A stretch of 64,000 bases of DNA from HLUCCA09 sp965277275 (GCA_965277275.1 CBDICG010000002.1:2604001-2668000); one strand, 5' to 3'; positions 53,468 through 62,262 are shown, numbered from the stretch's first letter. Notes: generated by a model not told the origin, from the letters alone. Translations and numbers: made by a program.

Positions 53468-53881
53468 ATGCACCCAAGTCAGCCGATCATCGAAACGATC
53501 CGTCCCGTACCGCACTGGCCGCGTCCTCCCGCAGCCATCCCCGCCCACTGGCTGGACAGGCCGCCGAACGGCGCTCGGGTCGTCGTGGCCGGTCTTGTGC
53601 TGGTGCGCCAACGCCCCGGAACGGCGAAAGGCGTGATCTTCATCACCCTCGAAGATGAAACAGGCACCGTCAACGTCGTCGTCTGGGCCAAGATCTACGA
53701 GCGCTTCCGCCGGGCTGTGATCGCCGGCCGCATGCTCCGCGTCACCGGCCGCATCCAGCGTGAAGGCCCTGTGCTGCACGTGGTGGCCGACGAAATCGAG
53801 GATATCTCGCCCATGCTCGATCGCCTGCTCGACCCGGAGTTCCGGCCACCCCTCTGCAAGGCGGGCGATCAGCCAGCCTAG
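53468..53881 (+). CDS. Stand-alone OB-fold protein resembling the DnaE2 C-terminal domain, SOS-regulated
   Basis: 137 residues. From about residue 35, GARVVVAGLVLVRQRPGTAK and GVIFITLEDETGTVNVVVW reproduce the C-terminal OB domain of the error-prone polymerase DnaE2, continuing through RRAVIAGRMLRVTGRIQREG and VLHVVADEIEDIS. There are no polymerase, PHP or thumb regions and no imuA/imuB nearby. GGAG (53457-53460) is 7 nt before the ATG, and the LexA-controlled promoter is just upstream. It could be a functional DNA- or partner-binding accessory factor, or the scar of a deleted imuA-imuB-dnaE2 operon. The intact start, stop and promoter favour an expressed gene. Confidence 0.82.
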   Translation: MHPSQPIIETIRPVPHWPRPPAAIPAHWLDRPPNGARVVVAGLVLVRQRPGTAKGVIFITLEDETGTVNVVVWAKIYERFRRAVIAGRMLRVTGRIQREGPVLHVVADEIEDISPMLDRLLDPEFRPPLCKAGDQPA

Positions 53882-54542
53882 CGAGCGTCACAACCCGTCC
53901 GGTTGCATCTGTCGGGTTCGGTTCCCGACACTCGTCCAAGTGCCAAGTGCCAAGTGCCAAGTGCCAAGTGCCAAGTGCCAAGTGCCAAGTGCCAAAACGG
54001 GCATTCGGCAAAGCGACCAACCGCCCCGCCAGCCCAAAAGCCCCGCGCCCGAATCCTTCCGCGCAGCGTCTCCATCCTCGCAGACCATACCCCACCTGCC
54101 GAGTGCCTGATGCCCGTCAGCAGGCCAGCACTAGTGCACGAGGCCCGCCCAGAGTAGCGACAACCCGCCCAAACGACTGCCACGGCCAGACCGCGCACAA
54201 GCCCCTTGGCCTCAGAAGCCCGCTCGCCGCGCCTCCCGGGCAATCATACACCACCCTCCCAACCCGTTCCCCCCCCTGAAACACCGTGAGGATTTCGTGA
54301 TCCACGGCGTCCTGGGCTGAAACAGGCGGGGGCGGTGGGCTGTTGCGCCCCTGTTTTTGCGGGCCGCAGCGCACGACAAGGCGCGTCACGCCCCTGTGAT
54401 GTGCGTGAATGCGCAGAAGGCAGGGCTGGTCCGCCCGTATCTTCCCGCCCCGCACTGCCCCATCTCTGCCTCATCGAACGCGGCACCACACACACCGCCG
54501 CCAAGACACCAACGACACACACACACCCAAAGGACCGACACC
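53882..54542. other. 661-nt region without a recognised gene
   Basis: It contains a GTCGGG/CCCGAC inverted repeat (53911-53929), the heptanucleotide minisatellite (53936-53991), and no confident promoter. Frames on both strands give proline/arginine-rich peptides without similarity to anything I know. Confidence 0.5.
53936..53991. repeat. Simple-sequence repeat, (CCAAGTG)x8
   Basis: Eight perfect tandem copies of the heptamer CCAAGTG, then a partial CCAA. It begins 55 nt after the stop of the SOS-controlled gene. A 7-nt unit changes frame at each slip, but no gene runs through it. Confidence 0.95.
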
Positions 54543-55064
54543 ATGAACCGCACCATCCTCACCGCCGCAGCCGCCGCCATCGCCGCAACGCTCGCCGCCC
54601 CGGCCTTCGCCTCCAACAACCTCGCCGCGTCGCTCGGCGTGGAGCCCGGCGTCTACACCACCTCGCAGCTCGTGCAGCTCAAGGCCGCCCAGGCCGACGA
54701 CGACCACTCCCGCATCCGCCAGATCAAGGCGGAAGCCGCGGCCGGTGGCTTCAACGGCACCGCCGACTTCTCGCAGGTCGCCGGCAGCATCGACGCCGAA
54801 GGCCTCGGCGCCTCCGAGATCGTCGCCCTGAAAGCGGCCATCGACGAAGACGACGCCGACCGGATCTTCGGCCTGCGCAACGGCACGGACGTCGCCTCCG
54901 ACACGACGTTCTCGACCCGCAGCGGCCCGGTCTCCGGACAGCTCTCCGCCTCCGTCGGCGTCGCGCCCGGCACGCTGAGCACCTCCGAACTCGTGCAACT
55001 CAAGGCCGCCCAGGCCGAAGACGACCACGACACCATCCACCGCATCCTCGCATCGGTGAACTAA
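54543..55064 (+). CDS. Secreted protein with internal repeat, unknown function
   Basis: 173 residues with a clear signal peptide (ending APAFA at residue 23). Two copies of a ~35-residue motif are visible: LAASLGVEPGVYTTSQLVQL then KAAQADDDHSRIRQI, and LSASVGVAPGTLSTSELVQL then KAAQAEDDHDTIHRI; a shorter GLGASEIVALKAAIDEDDAD lies between. It is acidic and Ala-rich after the signal. No family is recognised; similar short periplasmic proteins occur in Rhodobacteraceae. A hairpin terminator follows. Confidence 0.75.
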   Translation: MNRTILTAAAAAIAATLAAPAFASNNLAASLGVEPGVYTTSQLVQLKAAQADDDHSRIRQIKAEAAAGGFNGTADFSQVAGSIDAEGLGASEIVALKAAIDEDDADRIFGLRNGTDVASDTTFSTRSGPVSGQLSASVGVAPGTLSTSELVQLKAAQAEDDHDTIHRILASVN

Positions 55065-55110
55065 GACCCGGTTAATCCGCGCGCACCCCAGCCCGCGCCC
55101 AACCGACCAA

Positions 55111-55135
55111 AGGCCCGCCCCGAAAAGGCGGGCCT
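55111..55135 (+). terminator. Terminator-like hairpin after the secreted repeat protein
   Basis: AGGCCCGCC (55111-55119), loop CCGAAAA, GGCGGGCCT (55127-55135). Nine-pair stem, only two Ts after it. Probably a terminator for the gene ending at 55064. Confidence 0.6.
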
Positions 55136-55181
55136 TCCGCCGTCAAACAAACCAACCCGCCCGCACAAGCAGCACACCCCC

Positions 55182-55212
55182 GCCTTTCATCTTGGCGAAA
55201 ATACCTGATTGC
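55182..55212 (+). repeat. Dispersed intergenic repeat, copy 7 (partial)
   Basis: GCCTTTCATCTTGGCGAAAA followed by TACCTGATTGCG; the GC-rich second half is missing. Lies between convergent gene ends. Confidence 0.6.
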
Positions 55213-55421
55213 GACGCTTCACCCGGGCGCTGCCGCCGAAGGCGCGCCTGCAAGCCCCATCTGCGCCCACCCACACGCCAAAAACCACGGTCATTGCAAA
55301 AAGCCACGCGCCCTCTCACCCGTGAACACACCGATCGGGCGCCTCCGGCGCACGATCGGCACTGCCCGATTTGCCGTCACTGCCGCACCAAGAGATCGTC
55401 AAAGCACGCTAGACGAGGGTG

Positions 55422-55856
55422 CTAGACGCCCACCTCGGGGCCAAGACACATCATCGGTTCATCCGCCTCACCGGCTTCGTAGAGCACAGTGCCGGTCTCT
55501 CGCCCCTCGAACTGGGCGCGCAATCCGCCGGCTTCCTCGTAGAATGTCCAGCATTGCGGTGTGGGGTTGTCTTCGTAGACAAAGCAGATCTCATCGCCTT
55601 GCGGAAACCACACGCCCTCGCGGCATTCCCCGTCCAGAAAGGACCAGGTCACACGGCGATCGTCGTGGTATTCCTCAACGCCGTAGGCCTCGCCTTCCGA
55701 GTAGAAATAGAGTGTCCGGCCATTGGTATAGGCGTCAAATTCCGCCGCTGACATCGCGCTCTGGGCGGCTGAGGCAAGACCGGGCAACATCGCGAGACCG
55801 ATGCAGGCCAGCGCCCCCTTCAGGATGGTTTGGCGTCCGAGCAGTGAGATCGGCAT
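55422..55856 (-). CDS. Secreted protein of unknown function
   Basis: 144 residues. Signal peptide with twin-basic-free n-region (MPISLLGRQTILKGALACIG, cleavage near ASA). The mature part has MSAAEFDAYTNGRTLYFYSE, DGECREGVWFPQGDEICFVY and NPTPQCWTFYEEAGGL, with four Cys likely to form disulfides. This pattern recurs in small Rhodobacteraceae periplasmic proteins without assigned function. GGAGG precedes the ATG at 55856. An upstream in-frame extension is not used. Confidence 0.78.
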   Translation of the reverse strand: MPISLLGRQTILKGALACIGLAMLPGLASAAQSAMSAAEFDAYTNGRTLYFYSEGEAYGVEEYHDDRRVTWSFLDGECREGVWFPQGDEICFVYEDNPTPQCWTFYEEAGGLRAQFEGRETGTVLYEAGEADEPMMCLGPEVGV

Positions 55857-56027
55857 GTGGCCTCCGGGAGTGCTGCGTGCGTCCCCATTAGGTCGGTGGT
55901 GATGCGGCAAGGTCAAGGGCGTGCGGTGAGCGCGCGGCGGGCTTGCGCTTCTCGGCGGGTCGATGCCACCCTTTCCACCGCCCCCGTGACCGATTAGGTG
56001 GACGAAGAGACCACCGAGGGGTTCCAG

Positions 56028-57728
56028 ATGGCGTTCTTCAAGAAGCTGCGCGACAGGATGTTCAAGTCCTCTTCCAAACTGGAGGAAGGGCTCGATGCGA
56101 TTGTCGGGGATGGCGGCACTCCGGATGCACCGCAGGACGCGCGCCAGGACACCGATAGCCCGCGCTCCTTCCCGCAAGGCGGTTCAGCGCCCACACCTCC
56201 CGATCACCCCCCCGCCGCCGATCCCGGCGCGCCCGCCGACGCATCGTCGGTGCCGCGCGAAATACCGGCGGCAGCCGAAGAGCTCCCGGACGGGCCACTG
56301 CCCTCCACCGATGCACCGCCCCCTGCTGATGCACCATCCCGCGCGGATGCAGGCCCCACCGTGGACTTGCCACCCGCTGCAGATGTCCCGCCTCCTTCGG
56401 ACGTCCTGCCTCCTTCGGACGTCCTGCCGCCCTCCGGATCCCCTCCCAACATTGAGGCGCCGCGCGCAGCCGATGCACTGCGCCCGGGCGCTGATCCGCT
56501 TGCTTCACCCACACCGGCACAGGAGCCTGAGGACGGCCCCGTCGCAAGCGCCGACCCGGTGAAACCGCGCGCGGCTCCGCCTGTTTCCGAACCCGAGCAA
56601 CGCCCCGGCGAAGCAACGGCGCCGCCGGCGGAAAAGCCCGCGCCAGCCGCGGCGCGGCCTGGCCTTCTGGGCCGCTTGATGGGGCGGGGAGGGCGTCAGG
56701 CGTCCGAGGTGCCCGGCGCGCTGCCCGAGCCCGCCGCGACCGCGCCGCGCGAGCCCGAGCGCACCCGCCAGCCGGAGCCGCCCATGGCGCCCCGGCCCGG
56801 AATTTCCCCTGCGCCGACACCGGAGCCGGTCTCGCCGCCCGCGCCTGCGGCCCCGCCCGATAAGGAACCCGCGCAACAAGACAGCCCCGTGACGCGCCGG
56901 GCGCTCGATGACGACATGCTGGAGAGCCTCGAAGAGCTTCTGATCGCGTCGGACATGGGGGTGGACACCGCCCTTCGGGTCGCGGCCAATCTCGCGGAAG
57001 GGCGGATGGGGCGGCGGCTTTCCAGCGTCGAGATCCGCCGGCTGCTGTCGGACGAGATCGCGCGCATCATGGAGCCGGTGGCCAAGCCACTGCCGCTCTA
57101 TGCCAGAAAGCCCCAGGTCGTGCTGGTTGTGGGGGTGAACGGGTCGGGCAAGACGACGACCATTGGCAAACTGGCGAGCCAGCTGCGCGCGGCGGGCAAA
57201 TCGGTGGTGATCGCGGCGGGCGACACGTTTCGTGCCGCGGCGGTGGAGCAGCTCCAGGTCTGGGGGGAGCGCGCGGGCGTGCCTGTTCTGACTGCGCCGG
57301 AGGGATCCGATCCGGCGTCGCTTGCCTTCGATGCGATGGTGCGGGCCGAAGCGGATGGGGCGGATCTGCTGATGATTGACACCGCCGGACGGTTGCAGAA
57401 CCGCGCAGACCTGATGGAGGAGCTGGCCAAGATCGTGCGCGTCATCCGCAAGCGTGATCCGGATGCGCCGCACAACACGCTGCTCGTTCTGGATGCGACG
57501 ACCGGGCAGAACGCCCTGAGCCAGGTCGAGACCTTCCAGAAGCTTGCGGATGTGTCAGGTCTGGTTATGACCAAGCTCGATGGCACGGCGCGGGGCGGGG
57601 TGCTTGTGGCGCTTGCGGACAAGTTCGGCCTGCCGATCCATGCCATCGGGGTGGGCGAGCAGATCGACGATCTTTCGCCCTTCGATCCCGAGGATTTCGC
57701 CCGCGCCCTGACGGGGCTCGACGCGTGA
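56028..57728 (+). CDS. ftsY: Signal recognition particle receptor FtsY
   Basis: 566 residues, longer than typical because of a ~270-residue Pro/Ala/Glu-rich linker (about 30-300) with a tandem 18-nt repeat coding PPSDVL. The NG domain follows: GVNGSGKTTTIGKLASQL, AAGDTFRAAAVEQLQVWG, LMIDTAGRLQNR and TKLDGTARGGVLVA. It docks SRP-ribosome complexes to the membrane. The ATG at 56028 gives the family start MAFFKKLRDRMFKS. A GTG at 55998 is an alternative. Confidence 0.94.
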   Translation: MAFFKKLRDRMFKSSSKLEEGLDAIVGDGGTPDAPQDARQDTDSPRSFPQGGSAPTPPDHPPAADPGAPADASSVPREIPAAAEELPDGPLPSTDAPPPADAPSRADAGPTVDLPPAADVPPPSDVLPPSDVLPPSGSPPNIEAPRAADALRPGADPLASPTPAQEPEDGPVASADPVKPRAAPPVSEPEQRPGEATAPPAEKPAPAAARPGLLGRLMGRGGRQASEVPGALPEPAATAPREPERTRQPEPPMAPRPGISPAPTPEPVSPPAPAAPPDKEPAQQDSPVTRRALDDDMLESLEELLIASDMGVDTALRVAANLAEGRMGRRLSSVEIRRLLSDEIARIMEPVAKPLPLYARKPQVVLVVGVNGSGKTTTIGKLASQLRAAGKSVVIAAGDTFRAAAVEQLQVWGERAGVPVLTAPEGSDPASLAFDAMVRAEADGADLLMIDTAGRLQNRADLMEELAKIVRVIRKRDPDAPHNTLLVLDATTGQNALSQVETFQKLADVSGLVMTKLDGTARGGVLVALADKFGLPIHAIGVGEQIDDLSPFDPEDFARALTGLDA

Positions 57729-57756
57729 CGCGACTGCACCCTTTGGCGGCGGAAAC

Positions 57757-57818
57757 GGGGGCGCTGCCCCCGCCGCGCGATGCGCGGCTCCCCCGAGGTA
57801 TTTGAACCAAGATGAAGG
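57757..57818 (-). repeat. Dispersed intergenic repeat, copy 8 (full-length, with hairpin)
   Basis: On the minus strand: CCTTCATCTTGGTTCAAATA, CCTCGGGGGAGCC, then a GGGGGC-AGC-GCCCCC hairpin (57757-57771). It shows the same extended form as copy 1. It lies 28 nt after ftsY. Confidence 0.72.
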
Positions 57819-57885
57819 TGTCGTGCGTGCGCGGTTGCTTGACTTGTCAGGGTCCCGGGCGCAGTTGCGATGCAAGGAGAGCCCG

Positions 57886-58512
57886 ATGACCGCGAAGACC
57901 CCGATGGAAGAGCGCCATGTGAACCCCGTACTCCGGCAGGTGCTGGAGCTGGGCCCCCCGATCGGCTTTTTCGTGGCGTATCTCTATTTGCGTGACGAGA
58001 CCTTCGTGGTCGGCGGAACGGAGTATGACGGGTTCATCGTGGCGGCGGCCGGGTTTGTGCCGGTGCTGCTGCTCACCATGGCGATCCTCTGGCGCCTGAC
58101 GGGGAAGCTGTCACGCTTGCAGGCGGTGACGGCGTTCCTCGTGGTCGTGTTCGGGGGGCTGACGGTCTGGTTCAACGACGAGACGTTCTTCAAGATGAAG
58201 ACGACGATCGTCTATGGGCTCTTTGCCGTTCTTCTCGGCATCGGGCTGATGCGCGGGCAATCGTGGCTGGCCTGGGTTTTGGGGGATTTCATGCCGATGG
58301 CCCATGAAGGCTGGATGAAGCTCACGCGTCGGCTGGCGTTCGGCTTTGCCGTCCTTGCGGTGGCCAACGAATTTGTCTGGCGCACGATGTCGACGGACAT
58401 GTGGGTCAAGATCGAGACCTTCGGCTTCCCCGTCGCGCTTTTCTTGTGGCTCTGGATCTCGATCATGAGCTTGCAGAAGTACGTCGAGACGGACGAGGCA
58501 AGCGAGGGCTGA
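57886..58512 (+). CDS. yciB: Inner membrane-spanning septation protein A (YciB)
   Basis: 208 residues with five to six membrane helices. YciB features are VLELGPPIGFFVAYLY, WFNDETFFKMKTTIVYGLFA and NEFVWRTMSTDMWVKIETFG. Involved in septation and envelope integrity; exact role unsettled. AAGGAG (57874-57879) selects the ATG at 57886. Confidence 0.92.
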   Translation: MTAKTPMEERHVNPVLRQVLELGPPIGFFVAYLYLRDETFVVGGTEYDGFIVAAAGFVPVLLLTMAILWRLTGKLSRLQAVTAFLVVVFGGLTVWFNDETFFKMKTTIVYGLFAVLLGIGLMRGQSWLAWVLGDFMPMAHEGWMKLTRRLAFGFAVLAVANEFVWRTMSTDMWVKIETFGFPVALFLWLWISIMSLQKYVETDEASEG

Positions 58513-58624
58513 TGTGCCTGGGGTCCGTGGGCGCGCCTCGCCGAGGGGCGTCGCACTGCGGCGGGGCGCTTGCCTGATGCGTGCGCCGCAATAGCTCTGA
58601 AGCACCGAGCTTGAGGAGCACACC

Positions 58625-58867
58625 ATGTCAGACCGCCCGATTGTCGCCGCCACATCCCCGTTTCCCGTCGAGGTGGAGGCCGGCAAGAGCTATTTCTGGT
58701 GCACCTGCGGGCGCTCTGCGTCGCAGCCCTTTTGCGATGGCAGCCACAAGGACACCAGCCTCGTACCGATGAAATACGAGGCGACCGAGAGCAAGACGCT
58801 CTTTTTCTGTGGCTGCAAGGCGACGTCGAACTCGCCGCTCTGCGACGGCACGCACGCCAAGCTCTAG
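58625..58867 (+). CDS. CDGSH-type 2Fe-2S protein
   Basis: 80 residues with two CDGSH motifs: CTCGRSASQPFCDGSH and CGCKATSNSPLCDGTH, each giving three Cys and one His ligand. Tandem-domain, cytosolic, likely redox or iron-sulfur storage. Conserved near yciB in relatives by my recollection. Confidence 0.92.
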   Translation: MSDRPIVAATSPFPVEVEAGKSYFWCTCGRSASQPFCDGSHKDTSLVPMKYEATESKTLFFCGCKATSNSPLCDGTHAKL

Positions 58868-58903
58868 GGGCCTGACGTAACGTGCCGATGCGAGGGACCT
58901 CGC

Positions 58904-59614
58904 TCAGCCCTTTTGGCCAAAGAGGATCTTCTGCGCTTCCTTGTCCCTCGGCCCGTTGCCGCGCATTTCCTCGGCAAGCGCGCGCCCCTTCTTGACGGCC
59001 GGTCGGGCGTAGCAGGCATCGAGCCAGCGCTTCACGTTCGGCTTGTCCTCGAGGGTCTGTTGCTGGCCCTCCCAGCCCTGCACCCAGGGCCAGATCGCCA
59101 TATCGGCGATCGTGTAGTCCGCGCCTGCGACCCACTCGTTTGATGCCAGTTGCGTGTCGAGGACCCGGTAGAGCCGGCTGACCTCGTTGCGGTAGCGATC
59201 CTGGGCGTAGGGCAGCTCTTGCGGCGGATCCATCGTGGGGGCGTACTTGAGAAAGTGATGCGCCTGTCCCGCCATCGGCCCGACACCGCCCATTTGCCAC
59301 ATCAGCCACTGGTCGACCGCGACGCGGGCGCGTTCATCTGCGCCGCAGAACTGGCCGGTCTTGCGGGCAAGGTATTGCAGGATCGCGCCGGATTCGAAGA
59401 TCGAGATCGGGGCGTCGTCGGGACCTGCGGGATCGGTGATCGCGGGCATGCGGTTGTTGGGGGCGATCTTCAGAAAGTCCGGGTCGAACTGGTCGCCCTT
59501 GCCGATGTCGATCAGGTGGAGCGTGTAGGGCAGCCCCATCTCTTCGAGCGCGATGGAGATTTTCCAGCCGTTCGGCGTGGGCCAGTAGTAGAGGTCGATG
59601 GGGTCTTGCGGCAT
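58904..59614 (-). CDS. Glutathione S-transferase (YfcG/GstB-like)
   Basis: 236 residues. Thioredoxin-like N-domain with LYYWPTPNGWKISIALEEMG and the cis-Pro segment NNRMPAITDP, then an all-helical C-domain (DYTIADMAIWPWVQGW). The N-terminal active-site region (TPNGWKI) and NNRMPAI resemble the disulfide-bond reductase YfcG group. AAAGGA precedes the ATG at 59614. A very long frame extending upstream is not real. Confidence 0.88.
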   Translation of the reverse strand: MPQDPIDLYYWPTPNGWKISIALEEMGLPYTLHLIDIGKGDQFDPDFLKIAPNNRMPAITDPAGPDDAPISIFESGAILQYLARKTGQFCGADERARVAVDQWLMWQMGGVGPMAGQAHHFLKYAPTMDPPQELPYAQDRYRNEVSRLYRVLDTQLASNEWVAGADYTIADMAIWPWVQGWEGQQQTLEDKPNVKRWLDACYARPAVKKGRALAEEMRGNGPRDKEAQKILFGQKG

Positions 59615-59640
59615 GGGGCGTCCTTTCGCTCGTGTCCCCC

Positions 59641-60567
59641 TTAGGATGTGCCTTTGCGCAACGAGGGCAAGGGGGGCTTGGCGATCGACCAGCGCCGTGC
59701 GGGGGCGGTTTCGGCCCAGGGAAGCCGTGCGCGGAGCAGCGCGAAGGGCAGATCTTGCGAGAGCACGCCGCGGTAGATCTCGAAGAGACCGGTGCGCAGG
59801 TAGACCGACCAGTGGCAGATGCGGCGGTCGGGTGCGGGGATCGGATAGCCCAGATCCTCCAGTGCGGCACGCGTTGCCGCGTCGTCGACCGTCAGGTCGA
59901 TCCAGCGGGGCGACCTGTCCGCGAGGCCGGCCGACACCGCCCGCGCGCCCCGTCCACCCGGCGCGACGAGCCACTCCAGCATGCGGTCGAAGACGGCGTT
60001 CTCGCGGCTTCGGACATTCAGAACCTCGACAGTTCGGCCCGCCGCACAGTCCAGCCACGTGGCGGCTCGGCTCTGCAGCTCCGCCGCGGCGAGCAGGATC
60101 ATGCGATCGACCACGCCCGCGGGCAGATGCGGCAGGGCGGCGAGCGCCACACGCCCACCGAGCGAGTGGGCGAGCACCTGGACAGGGCGGCGCCCGGGAA
60201 GTGTGCCGATCAGTCGGATGAGGTCGGCGAGCCCGCGGCCGGCGTCCGCGGCGCGCGCGTAGGCCTGCCAGAGGGTGCCGCGCGCTTCCCATCCCAGGGC
60301 GATCACGAGCGGCTCCGCAGCGCCCTGTTGCCCGAGGCCAAGGCGCCGTGGCCAGCTTACGGCCTTCCATCCGGGGCGCGGATCGAGGGACAGGATATGC
60401 GTATGTGGGTTGCGCGCCTCGATGAAGGGGGAAAACTTGTAGCCGTGGATCAGAACGATGACGGGCGCGCCCGGCGACGTGGCGGCGAGCAGGTGGCGTA
60501 GCTTGGCCGTGCATGCGTCGGTGTCTACCACCGCGCCGTTCCGGATGTTCACTTGATAGAGAGGCAT
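59641..60567 (-). CDS. Alpha/beta hydrolase (esterase-like)
   Basis: 308 residues. IVLIHGYKFSPF near residue 40 gives the oxyanion loop and VQVLAHSLGGRVALAALPHL near residue 145 is the Ser nucleophile elbow. The His is probably in ICHWSVY-type C-terminal sequence. No close family is recognised. Substrate unknown. Divergent from metZ. Confidence 0.8.
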   Translation of the reverse strand: MPLYQVNIRNGAVVDTDACTAKLRHLLAATSPGAPVIVLIHGYKFSPFIEARNPHTHILSLDPRPGWKAVSWPRRLGLGQQGAAEPLVIALGWEARGTLWQAYARAADAGRGLADLIRLIGTLPGRRPVQVLAHSLGGRVALAALPHLPAGVVDRMILLAAAELQSRAATWLDCAAGRTVEVLNVRSRENAVFDRMLEWLVAPGGRGARAVSAGLADRSPRWIDLTVDDAATRAALEDLGYPIPAPDRRICHWSVYLRTGLFEIYRGVLSQDLPFALLRARLPWAETAPARRWSIAKPPLPSLRKGTS

Positions 60568-60706
60568 CGCCCGTCTCCACAACATGTTGTGGGTCCCATG
60601 GGGCGATATTGCGACGCATGGATGACGGCCCGGTTACACCACCGTAGCGGGAGCGTAACGGCTTGGTAACGGTTGACCGGGCAGGGCCGAGGGCGTATCC
60701 GAAATG

Positions 60707-60762
60707 ACGTGGCGATTTGTTCACCGGATTGCGGGCCACGTTAAAGATATCCGCTAAAGAGG
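60707..60762 (+). promoter_or_regulatory. SAM-II riboswitch
   Basis: P1 pairs ACGTGGC (60707-60713) with GCCACGT (60735-60741). The loop starts GATTTG and the downstream GCTAAAGAGG forms the pseudoknot, the conserved SAM-II pattern. It lies 68 nt before metZ, so S-adenosylmethionine should lower translation of metZ. Confidence 0.88.
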
Positions 60763-60829
60763 TCAGGCGCCCGCGGTTGCATCCGTGCCGGGCTCCCTGA
60801 TCGGAGGGAGGCCAGAGGAGGGCCCCGCG

Positions 60830-62026
60830 ATGAAAGATACCCCCACCCAGAAGCCACGCCGCAAGCGCACTGCGGCTGTACATGCCGGCACCCGTCGTTC
60901 GCAGTATGGCGAGGTGTCGGAGGCGATGTTCCTGACCCAAGGTTTCGTCTACGACACGGCAGAACAGGCCGAAGCCCGTTTCCTCAAATCGGGGCCGGAC
61001 GAGTTCATCTATGCGCGCTACGGCAACCCGACCGTCGCGATGTTCGAGGAGCGCATCGCAGCACTCGAGGGCGCGGAGGATGCCTTCGCCACCGCCTCGG
61101 GCATGGCCGCCGTCAATGGCGCGCTGACCTCGATGCTGAAGGCGGGGGACCATGTTGTGTCGGCGCGCGCGCTCTTTGGCTCCTGTCTCTACATCCTCGA
61201 GGACATTCTCAGCCGCTTCGGGGTGGAGGTGACCTTTGTTGACGGGACGGACCTCGCGCAATGGCGCGATGCACTCCGCCCGGATACACGCGCCGTCTTC
61301 CTCGAATCCGTCTCCAACCCGACGCTCGAAGTGATCGATCTGCCCGCCGTCGCCGCACTGGCGCACGATGTGGGGGCAACTGTGGTGGTCGACAACGTCT
61401 TCGCCACCCCCGTTTACTCCCGCGCGCTGGAGCATGGGGCCGATGTCGTGATCTACTCCGCGACCAAGCACATCGACGGGCAGGGCCGGGCGCTGGGCGG
61501 CGTGATCCTCGGCACGCAGGAGTTCATCCGCAAGACGGTGGAGCCCTATCTCAAGCACACCGGCGGCGCGATGAGCCCGTTCAACGCCTGGATCATGCTC
61601 AAGGGGCTGGAGACGATGGATCTGCGTGTGCGGGCACAGACCGCCTCGGCGACCGAACTGGCAGCCGCGCTGCAGGGCCACGAAAAGCTGGCGCGGGCGA
61701 TCTATCCCGGCGATCCGAGCCACGCGCAGCACGCGCTGACACACCGGCTGATGGGCGCGGGCGGGACGGTCCTGTCGCTCGATCTGGCGGGTGGAAAAGA
61801 GGCCGCGTTCCGCTTTCTCAACGCGTTGGAGATCGTCACGATTTCCAACAATCTCGGGGACGCCAAGAGCATCATAACCCACCCCTCGACGACCACGCAC
61901 CAGCGCCTGTCGGACGAGCAGAGGGCCATGCTCGGCATCACCGATGGTCTTGTCCGGCTCTCCGTCGGCCTTGAAGACACGCAGGATCTGCTCGAGGACG
62001 TCACCCAGGCACTCGCAGCCGCCTAG
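60830..62026 (+). CDS. metZ: O-succinylhomoserine sulfhydrylase
   Basis: 398 residues of the Cys/Met metabolism PLP family. PLP lysine in IYSATKHIDGQGRALGG, with FIYARYGNPTVAMFEERIAA and LESVSNPTLEVIDLPAVA. It uses sulfide and O-succinylhomoserine to form homocysteine in direct sulfhydrylation. The SAM-II riboswitch in its leader supports the assignment. GAGGAGG precedes the ATG. Its TAG stop is shared in a CTAG with the convergent DUF2061 gene. Confidence 0.94.
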   Translation: MKDTPTQKPRRKRTAAVHAGTRRSQYGEVSEAMFLTQGFVYDTAEQAEARFLKSGPDEFIYARYGNPTVAMFEERIAALEGAEDAFATASGMAAVNGALTSMLKAGDHVVSARALFGSCLYILEDILSRFGVEVTFVDGTDLAQWRDALRPDTRAVFLESVSNPTLEVIDLPAVAALAHDVGATVVVDNVFATPVYSRALEHGADVVIYSATKHIDGQGRALGGVILGTQEFIRKTVEPYLKHTGGAMSPFNAWIMLKGLETMDLRVRAQTASATELAAALQGHEKLARAIYPGDPSHAQHALTHRLMGAGGTVLSLDLAGGKEAAFRFLNALEIVTISNNLGDAKSIITHPSTTTHQRLSDEQRAMLGITDGLVRLSVGLEDTQDLLEDVTQALAAA

Positions 62027-62262
62027 GCGCCTGCACCGTCGCCGCGCGGCCTGTCGGGCTGCGCGACGACGCCCCACGTGACCCGCGCCCAGAGCCGTTC
62101 GTGCAGCATGTAGGTCACCGAGCCCACCAGCGTGCCAAGCAGTGCGACGGCGCCGCCCGTTGCCAGCGAGCCGGTCAGCGCAAACGTGATCGCAGTCATC
62201 ACGATCAAGCCGCTGACCTGCCAGGTCAGGCACTTGACGATGCTGCGCGCGGGGGTGTCCAT
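62023..62262 (-). CDS. DUF2061 small membrane protein
   Basis: 79 residues with two hydrophobic segments (WQVSGLIVMTAITFALTG and AVALLGTLVGSVTYMLHERL). DUF2061 often appears near sulfur-metabolism genes such as cys and met; its role is not known. AGGAGG precedes the ATG at 62262. The stop lies in the same CTAG as the metZ stop. Confidence 0.85.
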   Translation of the reverse strand: MDTPARSIVKCLTWQVSGLIVMTAITFALTGSLATGGAVALLGTLVGSVTYMLHERLWARVTWGVVAQPDRPRGDGAGA

